Positions 33,501 to 45,400 of a stretch of 64,000 nt of DNA are shown here, one piece after another (position 1 is the stretch's first letter; every line of letters begins with the position of its first letter). The stretch spans positions 1,311,692-1,375,691 of the forward strand of contig NC_087076.1 of NCBI RefSeq assembly GCF_026151205.1. The letters run 5' to 3'. The notes under the pieces are model-generated. The model was not told where the DNA came from. It made no database searches and saw only the letters and a list, made by a program, of their open reading frames with translations. Source of the stretch: Bolinopsis microptera. Its lineage: Eukaryota; Ctenophora; Tentaculata; Lobata; Bolinopsidae. Position numbers and translations under genes: made by a program.

Positions 33501-36500
33501 ATTATGCAAAATTACGCGGAAAATGCTAGATTATGCGGAAATATGCAGATAATCACAAAATGTGCGGAAATGTGCGGAAAACAATAAATTATGCGGAAGT
33601 GTGCGGAAAACGGTAAATTGTGCGATCCCGCACCCATCGCACCTAATATGTGCCCATGAGTCCCAGGAGGAGGAGGACCCAGGACGAGGAGGACCCAGGA
33701 GGACCCAGGAAAAGGCCCCAGGAGGAGGAGGAGGACTGGGGAGGAGTAGGACTGTTGAGGACTGATGAGGAGGACTGAGGACGAGGAGGAGGAGTAAGAG
33801 GAGGACTGAGGAGGGGAGGAGGAAGAGGACTGGGGAGGATCAGGAAGACCCAGGAGGAGGAGGAGGAGGAGGATCAGGAGGAGGACCCAGGAGGAGGAGG
33901 AGGACTGAGGAGGACTGAGGAGGAGGACTGACGATGACTGAGAAGGAGGAGGACTGAGGAGTACTGAGGAGGATGGCTGAGGAGGATGGCTGGGGAGGAT
34001 GGCTGAGGAGGATGACTGAGGAGGATGACTGAGAGGGAGGAGGAGGAGGACTCAGGAGGGAGAGGAGGAGGAGGACTCAGGAGGAGGACTTGGGAGAAAT
34101 GAGAAGGAGGACTGAGGAGAACTGAGGAGGAGGAGGAGGAGGAGGAGGAGGAGGAGGAGGAGGAGGAGGAGGACTGAATAGGAGGAGAAGGAGGGGGACT
34201 GGGAGAGGACTGGGGAGGAGGAGGACTGATGAGAAGGATGAGGAGGAGGACCCAGGAGGAGGAGGACCCAGGACCGAGGAGGAAGAGTAGGAGGATGAAG
34301 AGGAGGAGGAGGACTCAGGAGGAGGAGGACTCAGGAGGAGGACTGAGGAGGATTGCTGAGGAGGATGACTGACAGGGAAGAGGAGGACTGAGAAGGAGGA
34401 GGACTGAGGAGGAGGAGGAGGAGGATGGCTGAATAGGAGGAGGAGGGGGACTGGGGGAGGACTGAGGAGGAGGATGGAGGACTGAGGAGAAGGATGAGGA
34501 GGAGGACTGAGGACTGAGGAGGAAGAGGAGGAGGAGGACCCAGGAGGAGGACCCAGGAGGAGGACTCAGGAGGAGGAGGAGGACTGGGGAGGAGGAGAAC
34601 TGTTGAGGACTGATGAGGAGGACTGAGGACGAGGAGGAGGACTGAGGAGGGGAGGAGGAAGAGGACTGAGGAAGATCAGGAAGACCCAGGAGGAGGAGGT
34701 GGAAGAGTAGGAGGAGGAAGCATCTGAATGTTATTTCCATTTTTGTCCGTTTTTGTCCATTTTTGTCCGCTCTATTTTTTGTCCGTTTTGAAAATATAGG
34801 GTACCGAACGGACAAAAAACATGATCCCCCTATAACAGCAAAAATTGAACATTTTATTTAGCAATTTAGGTGTCCATTAATGTCCGTATATGTCCGTCTA
34901 TGTCCGCCAATGTCCGCCTATGTCCGTCTATGTCCGCCTATGTCCGTCTATGTCCGCCTATGTCCGCCTATGTCCGCCTATGTCCTGTCCTTTTTGGATT
35001 CTATGAGACAAGCGGACATAGACGGACGTGACACCCCCCCCAATGATAAATAATACCTGATAATTAATAAGAGAGGGGAAAATAAATAAAAATTGGGCCC
35101 AGATAATGGGTTTTCTGTCTGCTAATTTGTATAGCTATGATTGGGTTGTTTTTGTTTGCTAATTTATCTGATTGCGTTAGCCAACACTGTTGACGGTTTT
35201 TAGTAAAGAATAATTCATTGGATCTAATCAAACTAACCTCTCCGCCGTACTCTTCTGGGCACGAATACACATGCTCAGGGATTGTTCCTGATGGAAGTTC
35301 CACGTTGCGCTGCTTTCTTCCCCTGAACAGATTTATTAGATTATTAGATATGCACTTAAAGAGGCCTCATGTAGCCTCCAGGCTCGAAAAACCCCGAAAA
35401 ACCCCGACACACCCCGAAAAACCCCGACAAACCCCGACACACCCCGACATATCCCGACAAACCCCGACAAACCCCGACGTGTCGAGATATGTCAGGGTAT
35501 GTCGGATTATGTCAGTTTGCCCCAATAATTTCAAACCCCGACACACGCCGAAATATCCCGACAAACCCCGACATATCCCGACAAACTTCGACAAACCCCG
35601 ACAAACTCCGACACACCCCGACAAACCCTGACAAACCCCGACAAACCCCGACGTGTCGAGATATGTCGTATCATGTCGGGCCAACCGGCTACACGAGGCC
35701 TTTAAAGACATCCTATATGTTGTTTCTATTCTTGAATGTTTTCAGTAATTTCGTATTGCAGTTTACTATAAATTTATAAAGTTATAATCCTACCTCATAT
35801 TGTTATGGTTCTCCCTGAATTCGTCGAGATAACGTTCGACAACAGGTATGAACACACCAGCAATTAAATCCCTGTCATACTCGCAACTTGAATCATACAG
35901 ACCGTCTTGATCAATCTCTCTAAGTACGTGACGAAAACCATCACAAACCTTTTCGCGGACCTGTCAGCATTTTTTACTTGGAAAATGGGGACAAACTATG
36001 GTATAAGTAAGGAAACGGACTTTGCTTTGCCTATGTTTGTTTCTTGTCGACAAATAATTGTTTTGAAAACGGTTGTGACCTAAGAAGTGAGCAAGATCTA
36101 ACCAGATTTAGCAAACATTTCACTCCAACTATTGCCTACCTGCCTCCACAATCGTTCTATTTTGTTGGCAGTAGAAGGACCAAGTATCGTTGTAATCTCC
36201 TTGTCAACATTTTTCAGTTGCAATAGAGTTTTCTGAAAAACAAGAGTGAAAACAAGCAGAATCCTGCGGTCTAACACCATAGCTTTAAGGTACGTATTGA
36301 AATTTAATATGGAAACAGCATTTGTAGCAGACATGGCACAGGGACAGTAGGCAGTAGAATATATAAAAAACGCCTTGGAAAATTAACTCACGTGTACAGC
36401 TGCAGCATGGACGGTCTCAGTTCCTTTGTCAAATCGAAGCATTTGCGGTAAAACTCTAGATTCCAGCAGATGGTCAAACAAAATACGTCCAATAACTTCA

Positions 36501-38639
36501 CTGTCTCTATTAGACCGCCCAATGTACAAGAAGATGATTTTCCTACTGTAAGTATCAAGGGCCCTGTGAAAAATTAAAAAGAATTAATAACGCTAGCATA
36601 TCGCCCGACCTAAGAACCAACTTTATAAATATAATGAAATCTTATCATGATGATCAGCAATGTTTAAATTATGAATTACTTTAATTTAAGCATCCCTCCC
36701 CATCACCTCTTAATAAAATACACTGCTAAAAATACATTGTTTAACTGTTTCATACTCAACAGCTATAAATTCACCCTTCTCCCAAAAGTCTTCCTCCGAG
36801 CTTTTCTCCCTGTTACATGATAGATAAGATTTGTTTGATTTGTTCAAGCTCCCCGTCAAGATTGAAGGGCCTTAATTTTGCTCACATCATTTCTACAGTC
36901 TAAAACTTATATCATAGTTTGGTTATATTCTGTGTTTAAGCCCCTTGCCAAAATTAAAAGATCGGTACCACGCTATAGTCTATACACTCTACAGGGGCAG
37001 AACACCAAATAGGTGCTACAGTATAGTGATATAACTGATTGGCTGATAAGGGGGAAATCTTATCCAATGCTGTGCTCCCATACTGTCACATGATGCACTC
37101 AATCTCATCACGTAGTGTGTGCGCTCATGTCACGTGACAATATTCAGTCAGGTGCACCGTGCACACACTCAATCATGGTTATACAACATACACATGATAT
37201 GCGCCCAGAAATGCCCAGCAGGGTTATCTTTCTAGCTGATGTTGACAGTGGGATTACCCGTTTAATCCCGCCCCTTATGAGCCATCCCGCCCCTTTCAAA
37301 ACATCATGAAGGAATTTATAAGTTGTGGGATGGTATAAAAACAATTAGAGCTCAGCAATGGCATGTTTTCACACAAACAAGAAATGTAACATACCCATAT
37401 ATTTTGAGGTCGAATTGGCAGTTGGCATCCCCACTTAACTTGTCATGGCCATCCAGACTCCGTAAGTAGTTTGGCCCCTTGCTGAAGAAGGTCTTCTTAG
37501 GCCTCTTATTCTTGAACTTTGGAGTGCGCATAACAACACCTTGTGGATCAACTAACCTTAGTGTATTCATAACATCATCTCTCGATACGAAGAGGCCTTG
37601 AGACCTGCAACAAGGAACAGTGAATATACTGAATATCGATAAATAAGGTGTATATATACACATATATGCATTATACCGTTCCTCAACATCGTGATGCCAT
37701 TGTTTTAATACTACTTCAAGGCGCCTCAATTATTATAAAAATGTTTACTCCTTTTTTCATTGACGTGTTTAAATATTTTAACTTGTTACATTAACACTAC
37801 AAATTTGCCCTTTTTAGTGTACCTTAGTTTTTCAGTCACATCCCGGTATCCTAATTGGCCCGAACTTTCGTTAACAACATTCTGTACCGCCGTCAGCAAA
37901 GTATGATCATCAACATCATTGTGTCGTTTAATGTTCCAGTGATTCAGCATTCTGCAAAGCACTTATTAGTGAAACTTTTAGTTTTACTGAAAATGTTTTG
38001 TTTTACTCAATCAATCCATGTGTATTGTGTACACATATGCACAACAGATTTTTGTTTTTAATATGTGGTCATTTGGTAAAGTATAAGTGTCGGTGTTAAT
38101 CTTTAGTTCAAATACCAGTGAGGTAGATCGTAGAGGGCTGAGGGAGTGGAAGGTTTTTCGTCAGAAATATGAAAATTCAAAACCCATTCGATATGTTCAT
38201 AGTAACTTGACTAGACTTAAACGCACTTGTGTGCTCATGAGTGTAATGAAGGAGGGTCCAATAAGAGTTAAATACACGGCGCAATTCTGCAACGTTTTAC
38301 GTTGACATAGCAAAACTGAACTGCACATTGAATGAGGGTCCAATAGGGGCGCGAGCAATTTTGCTATGTAAATATAACAAAATTGCGCCCCGCATTAGAC
38401 CCTCGTTCATTGCATCTATGAGCACACATGCAGTAATGAACAGTAAACACGATTTCCATTAATTTACAATGTTCATTGTCTGCATTATACCTTTTTACAG
38501 TGCGTTCTGAATAAGCCCTGTAGTTGGGGAACTTCTTTGGCAGGAGTGAAGTAATCTCGCTGCAAGTATAGTTGGATGCTCTTGAAGCCTCCAAAAAGTG
38601 TCTCAGATCTTCGTCTCCCATCCATGCTGGACCATCCAT
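30580..38639 (-). CDS. Integrase-like transposase gene, left arm copy (interrupted intron, mutated residue)
   Basis: Mirror image of the right-arm gene, transcribed leftwards from near the centre. Exons are at about 38,639-38,491, 37,951-37,823, 37,604-37,395, 36,563-36,391, 36,232-36,140, 35,960-35,794, 35,322-35,238, 31,091-30,954, and a last exon ending with its stop at 30,580. Two differences from the right arm matter. First, the residue before SLDGHDKL is Arg (CGG) instead of Trp (TGG); Trp is the usual residue in this family as I know it. Second, a 3,941-bp element sits in the seventh-to-eighth exon intron, 3 bp before the acceptor CAG. On the coding strand the inserted end supplies CCCCCCCC then ATCATTCAG, so a pyrimidine tract is still present. 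Whether this copy is functional is uncertain. Confidence 0.75.
31168..31325 (+). repeat. GGACATTGGC-type minisatellite
   Basis: Units of about 20 bp (GGCGGACTTGGACGGACATT with CTC, CCC variants) repeated about seven times directly inside the left end. The right end has a related array of TATGTCCGCC/TATGTCCGTC units at 34,877-34,985. Both match the terminal repeat motif ATGTCCGTCTATGTCC, so the terminus itself has been amplified inward. Confidence 0.85.
32337..33652. mobile_element. Element nested in the purine-rich transposon (TIR GCACATATTAGGTGCG)
   Basis: A perfect 16-bp inverted repeat, GCACATATTAGGTGCG on the left and its complement on the right, bounds a 1.3-kb non-purine-rich island inside the GGA-rich DNA. 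Subterminal TGCGGTAAA / AATTATGCGG words repeat on both sides. It contains 32,930-33,105, shared with 3,709-3,885, and a minisatellite (33,230-33,425). No clear target duplication and no transposase. Confidence 0.7.
33230..33425 (+). repeat. GGTCCCGAAAGGGCCTG minisatellite
   Basis: About seven units of around 24 bp with core GGTCCCGAAAGGGCCTG, each containing a hairpin-capable CCCGAAAGGG, separated by AGTCAG, GGTAAC or GGTCAC. Confidence 0.85.
35380..35690 (+). repeat. CCCCGACAAA decanucleotide minisatellite in a transposase intron (left arm)
   Basis: Tandem units of 10 bp (CCCCGACAAA, CCCCGACACA, TCCCGACATA), with a mirror copy at 45,440-45,745 in the right arm. Located in the intron between exons 6 and 7. 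The CACGTCGGGG/ACGTGTCGAG parts make the array partly self-complementary. Confidence 0.9.
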
Positions 38640-39999
38640 GACATATACCTATATTTTATGTTCTCATGTTGTGAAATTATTCATGGGACAAAGCAATATC
38701 ACAAATTACTTTGCAATAATGTCCTAGTTGCACACAATATTTTGATGATATTCAACTTCATTATTTGTTATTTGGTAATGCAGAAGGTATTTTAACAGTA
38801 TTAATACCCTACTATATAATGAAGATCATCAAAAGGCACTGAAAGAAAAATTTTTATTTTTTTGAAAGAAAAATTTTTATTTACCACAAAACAATCAAAA
38901 CATAATGTTATATTCATAAATAAAATCAAATTTCAATTTCAACCACATATACAGTACGCCGCGCACACAGCCACTATTTTGGTGGGCGTTCTTATAGTTC
39001 TACTGTTCCATATCTTCCAAAGATGGATACTAGGCTCAGGTTACTTGGCTCAGATCTCGTGTCTTCTGATGCTTTGAGAGGGCCTGACATGGTTCAGATC
39101 TCGAGCCTTGGGTCGGATCTCGATGTTTGAGGATCGTATCCTTTTCGGCACGCTTTGTAAACACATAAGCTTGTTAGATCAGATCTTGCGAAAGGCACCT
39201 GAGACCTTGTCATCTATTAGTACGCTTGTTATACAGATCGGATCAATACATAAGAAAGAGAGATGGTGGTCGCAGAATCTAATTATGATTGTCTTCAGCA
39301 AGTACATCCGCTGACAAAGAGGAGCTCAACTACTTCTGGAGTCTGGACACAGACGGTGTCCTCAACACCCGGAGAAAGGATCGAGATACCCTACTACCTC
39401 TACCTGGAGATGCCAGAGGTACAGAATCAAGAAATGTCCTGCTCATGTAATCCTTGACCATGGAGATCAGTCCTTGGCCAGCGGTGCCAAACCTCATTCC
39501 CACGACCCTGACAACTTAAAGTTAAACTAGAGCGGTATTTGGAAACCTGTTTATCTTTTAGTTATTTCTAACTGACGATTGGGTTCAGTTGTCGTTTCAA
39601 AGTTAATTAGGTAAACTGATTGGGTTTTTAATTATTTTCCCAAGCTACCCTGTCTAGGAAAAGTCCAAATTGGGTTCAGTTGTCCGGTAGCCTTTGAGGA
39701 GCTATAAAATAATGACATAATACATCTTACAATATCATACATTTAAAACACCATGAGGAGAAGTTAAACATAACTTTCGAGATACAAATCGAAAAGTTCA
39801 AACATCCAGACAAGATATTACTTACTATTAAGTATATGTGCTCCCAAAAAGTCTTAACGGCCATCTAACACCATGCTAGTAGCCAGCTGTTACAGTAATA
39901 GCCCAGCCCTCTTACACCCCTCTAATAGCCATAACACCACCAGTAGTTATCAGGTATAATCCACGATTCTGCCTTCACTGATTATCAACCAGTGTCCAA

Positions 40000-41140
40000 A
40001 ATTATTTAATAAAGGATATTAACATCACACCATTTATCCCCAATCGACAAAGATCATATTCCAAATGTCTTCAAAAACTACAGACCATTGTCAAACCTTG
40101 AGAAAATTGATTGAAAGAAAAGGCTACAGGAGCAATGAGCATGTAATGATAATCTCAATTTTCCAGACTCTACTTCTGGACAATATGCTTACAAAAGAGA
40201 TCATAAATGGGTACTCCACATCAAAGAGAATACATGAAAACATAATTAGTAATCAAATTACACATCAAAAAGATAACTAAATAGGGTGAAAAGGAGTTTC
40301 GAAATGCAACAATAATACTAAAAAACAACCTAGGTATTTTTGTGAAAATATGACAGTATCTGCTTTAGCGCTCGATTTTCATACCACGGTGTAAATTTTC
40401 GAAAATATGCGCGGCGCGCCTAAAATTTTGGTTCTATTAAAAATAAATTTTTTGGTCAAAATTATATTTAATATATTGAAATTAGTTGTTATTACAGATA
40501 TATGTTAAAATATTTCCAAAATATAGAATATAAGTACCCAAAATAAAATGCGCGCAAAAAAGTCAAAATTTTAACACTTTTTTGGATTTTTATTTTGGGT
40601 ACTTATATTCTATATTTTGGAAATATTTTAACATATATCTGTAATAACAACTAATTTCAATATATTAAATATAATTTTGACCAAAAAATTTATTTTTAAT
40701 AGAACCAAAATTTTAGGCGCGCCGCGCATATTTTCGAAAATTTACACCGTGGTATGAAAATCGAGCGCTAAAGCAGATACTGTCATATTTTCACAAAAAT
40801 ACCTAGGTTGTTTTTTAGTATTATTGTTGCATTTCGAAACTCCTTTTCACCCTATTTAGTTATCTTTTTGATGTGTAATTTGATTACTAATTATGTTTTC
40901 ATGTATTCTCTTTGATGTGGAGTACCCATTTATGATCTCTTTTGTAAGCATATTGTCCAGAAGTAGAGTCTGGAAAATTGAGATTATCATTACATGCTCA
41001 TTGCTCCTGTAGCCTTTTCTTTCAATCAATTTTCTCAAGGTTTGACAATGGTCTGTAGTTTTTGAAGACATTTGGAATATGATCTTCGTCGATTGGGGAT
41101 AAATGGTGTGATGTTAATATCCTTTATTAAATAATTTTGG
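40000..41140. other. Centre of the palindrome and divergent 5' region
   Basis: The arms meet at about 40,568. ATAAGTACCCAAAATAAAA at 40,530-40,548 is mirrored at 40,589-40,607, leaving about 40 bp (TGCGCGCAAAAAAGTC...) that is itself imperfectly inverted. No gene lies within about 1.9 kb on either side. The first transposase exon starts at 42,497 on the right and 38,639 on the left, so any promoter must be in these arms. 71-aa ORFs at 40,065-40,280 and 40,856-41,071 are mirror copies and lack recognisable features. Confidence 0.75.
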
Positions 41141-42496
41141 ACACTGGTTGATAATCAGTGAAGGCAGAATCGTGGATTATACCTGATAACTACTGGTGGT
41201 GTTATGGCTATTAGAGGGGTGTAAGAGGGCTGGGCTATTACCGTAACAGCTGGCTACTAGCATGGTGTTAGATGGCCGTTAAGACTTTTTGGGAGCACAT
41301 ATACTTAATAGTAAGTAATATCTTGTCTGGATGTTTGAACTTTTCGATTTGTATCTCGAAAGTTATGTTTAACTTCTCCTCATGGTGTTTTAAATGTATG
41401 ATATTGTAAGATGTATTATGTCATTATTTTATAGCTCCTCAAAGGCTACCGGACAACTGAACCCAATTTGGACTTTTCCTAGACAGGGTAGCTTGGGAAA
41501 ATAATTAAAAACCCAATCAGTTTACCTAATTAACTTTGAAACGACAACTGAACCCAATCGTCAGTTAGAAATAACTAAAAGATAAACAGGTTTCCAAATA
41601 CCGCTCTAGTTTAACTTTAAGTTGTCAGGGTCGTGGGAATGAGGTTTGGCACCGCTGGCCAAGGACTGATCTCCATGGTCAAGGATTACATGAGCAGGAC
41701 ATTTCTTGATTCTGTACCTCTGGCATCTCCAGGTAGAGGTAGTAGGGTATCTCGATCCTTTCTCCGGGTGTTGAGGACACCGTCTGTGTCCAGACTCCAG
41801 AAGTAGTTGAGCTCCTCTTTGTCAGCGGATGTACTTGCTGAAGACAATCATAATTAGATTCTGCGACCACCATCTCTCTTTCTTATGTATTGATCCGATC
41901 TGTATAACAAGCGTACTAATAGATGACAAGGTCTCAGGTGCCTTTCGCAAGATCTGATCTAACAAGCTTATGTGTTTACAAAGCGTGCCGAAAAGGATAC
42001 GATCCTCAAACATCGAGATCCGACCCAAGGCTCGAGATCTGAACCATGTCAGGCCCTCTCAAAGCATCAGAAGACACGAGATCTGAGCCAAGTAACCTGA
42101 GCCTAGTATCCATCTTTGGAAGATATGGAACAGTAGAACTATAAGAACGCCCACCAAAATAGTGGCTGTGTGCGCGGCGTACTGTATATGTGGTTGAAAT
42201 TGAAATTTGATTTTATTTATGAATATAACATTATGTTTTGATTGTTTTGTGGTAAATAAAAATTTTTCTTTCAAAAAAATAAAAATTTTTCTTTCAGTGC
42301 CTTTTGATGATCTTCATTATATAGTAGGGTATTAATACTGTTAAAATACCTTCTGCATTACCAAATAACAAATAATGAAGTTGAATATCATCAAAATATT
42401 GTGTGCAACTAGGACATTATTGCAAAGTAATTTGTGATATTGCTTTGTCCCATGAATAATTTCACAACATGAGAACATAAAATATAGGTATATGTC

Positions 42497-45400
42497 ATGG
42501 ATGGTCCAGCATGGATGGGAGACGAAGATCTGAGACACTTTTTGGAGGCTTCAAGAGCATCCAACTATACTTGCAGCGAGATTACTTCACTCCTGCCAAA
42601 GAAGTTCCCCAACTACAGGGCTTATTCAGAACGCACTGTAAAAAGGTATAATGCAGACAATGAACATTGTAAATTAATGGAAATCGTGTTTACTGTTCAT
42701 TACTGCATGTGTGCTCATAGATGCAATGAACGAGGGTCTAATGCGGGGCGCAATTTTGTTATATTTACATAGCAAAATTGCTCGCGCCCCTATTGGACCC
42801 TCATTCAATGTGCAGTTCAGTTTTGCTATGTCAACGTAAAACGTTGCAGAATTGCGCCGTGTATTTAACCCTTATTGGACCCTCCTTCATTACACTCATG
42901 AGCACACAAGTGCGTTTAAGTCTAGTCAAGTTACTATGAACATATCGAATGGGTTTTGAATTTTCATATTTCTGACGAAAAACCTTCCACTCCCTCAGCC
43001 CTCTACGATCTACCTCACTGGTATTTGAACTAAAGATTAACACCGAAACTTATACTTTACCAAATGACCACATATTAAAAACAAAAATCTGTTGTGCATA
43101 TGTGTACACAATACACATGGATTGATTGAGTAAAACAAAACATTTTCAGTAAAACTAAAAGTTTCACTAATAAGTGCTTTGCAGAATGCTGAATCACTGG
43201 AACATTAAACGACACAATGATGTTGATGATCATACTTTGCTGACGGCGGTACAGAATGTTGTTAACGAAAGTTCGGGCCAATTAGGATACCGGGATGTGA
43301 CTGAAAAACTAAGGTACACTAAAAAGGGCAAATTTGTAGTGTTAATGTAACAAGTTAAAATATTTAAACACGTCAATGAAAAAAGGAGTAAACATTTTTA
43401 TAATAATTGAGGCGCCTTGAAGTAGTATTAAAACAATGGCATCACGATGTTAAGGAACGGTATAATGCATATATGTGTATGTATACACCTTATTTATCAA
43501 TATTCAGTATATTCACTGTTCCTTGTTGCAGGTCTCAAGGCCTCTTCGTATCGAGAGATGATGTTATGAATACACTAAGGTTAGTTGATCCACAAGGTGT
43601 TGTTATGCGCACTCCAAAGTTCAAGAATAAGAGGCCTAAGAAGACCTTCTTCAGCAAGGGGCCAAACTACTTATGGAGTCTGGATGGCCATGACAAGTTA
43701 AGTGGGGATGCCAACTGCCAATTCGACCTCAAAATATATGGGTATGTTACATTTCTTGTTTGTGTGAAAACATGCCATTGCTGAGCTCTAATTGTTTTTA
43801 TACCATCCCACAACTTATAAATTCCTTCATGATGTTTTGAAAGGGGCGGGATGGCTCATAAGGGGCGGGATTAAACGGGTAATCCCACTGTCAACATCAG
43901 CTAGAAAGATAACCCTGCTGGGCATTTCTGGGCGCATATCATGTGTATGTTGTATAACCATGATTGAGTGTGTGCACGGTGCACCTGACTGAATATTGTC
44001 ACGTGACATGAGCGCACACACTACGTGATGAGATTGAGTGCATCATGTGACAGTATGGGAGCACAGCATTGGATAAGATTTCCCCCTTATCAGCCAATCA
44101 GTTATATCACTATACTGTAGCACCTATTTGGTGTTCTGCCCCTGTAGAGTGTATAGACTATAGCGTGGTACCGATCTTTTAATTTTGGCAAGGGGCTTAA
44201 ACACAGAATATAACCAAACTATGATATAAGTTTTAGACTGTAGAAATGATGTGAGCAAAATTAAGGCCCTTCAATCTTGACGGGGAGCTTGAACAAATCA
44301 AACAAATCTTATCTATCATGTAACAGGGAGAAAAGCTCGGAGGAAGACTTTTGGGAGAAGGGTGAATTTATAGCTGTTGAGTATGAAACAGTTAAACAAT
44401 GTATTTTTAGCAGTGTATTTTATTAAGAGGTGATGGGGAGGGATGCTTAAAATTAAAGTAATTCATAATTTAAACATTGCTGATCATCATGATAAGATTT
44501 CATTATATTTATAAAGTTGGTTCTTAGGTCGGGCGATATGCTAGCGTTATTAATTCTTTTTAATTTTTCACAGGGCCCTTGATACTTACAGTAGGAAAAT
44601 CATCTTCTTGTACATTGGGCGGTCTAATAGAGACAGTGAAGTTATTGGACGTATTTTGTTTGACCATCTGCTGGAATCTAGAGTTTTACCGCAAATGCTT
44701 CGATTTGACAAAGGAACTGAGACCGTCCATGCTGCAGCTGTACACGTGAGTTAATTTTCCAAGGCGTTTTTTATATATTCTACTGCCTACTGTCCCTGTG
44801 CCATGTCTGCTACAAATGCTGTTTCCATATTAAATTTCAATACGTACCTTAAAGCTATGGTGTTAGACCGCAGGATTCTGCTTGTTTTCACTCTTGTTTT
44901 TCAGAAAACTCTATTGCAACTGAAAAATGTTGACAAGGAGATTACAACGATACTTGGTCCTTCTACTGCCAACAAAATAGAACGATTGTGGAGGCAGGTA
45001 GGCAATAGTTGGAGTGAAATGTTTGCTAAATCTGGTTAGATCTTGCTCACTTCTTAGGTCACAACCGTTTTCAAAACAATTATTTGTCGACAAGAAACAA
45101 ACATAGGCAAAGCAAAGTCCGTTTCCTTACTTATACCATAGTTTGTCCCCATTTTCCAAGTAAAAAATGCTGACAGGTCCGCGAAAAGGTTTGTGATGGT
45201 TTTCGTCACGTACTTAGAGAGATTGATCAAGACGGTCTGTATGATTCAAGTTGCGAGTATGACAGGGATTTAATTGCTGGTGTGTTCATACCTGTTGTCG
45301 AACGTTATCTCGACGAATTCAGGGAGAACCATAACAATATGAGGTAGGATTATAAATTTATAGTAAACTGCAATACGAAATTACTGAAAACATTCAAGAA

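Larger units (their letters stand above)
31101..35041. mobile_element. Purine-rich non-autonomous transposon with G8 terminal inverted repeats
   Basis: Left end GGGGGGGGTGTCATGTCCGT, right end the complement with one mismatch over 30 bp. The 6-bp target duplication AATGAT is at 31,095-31,100 and 35,042-35,047. The right arm of the palindrome at 46,082-46,087 shows the uninterrupted site, so this insertion postdates formation of the palindrome. A 39-bp direct repeat (containing CCTGTCCTTTTTGGATTCTA) lies near both ends, inside the inverted repeats. The interior is mostly GGA/GAGGA-rich minisatellite (31,360-32,330 and 33,655-34,730) plus a nested element. No transposase is encoded; long Ser/Pro-rich ORFs are low-complexity artefacts. 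Confidence 0.9.
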
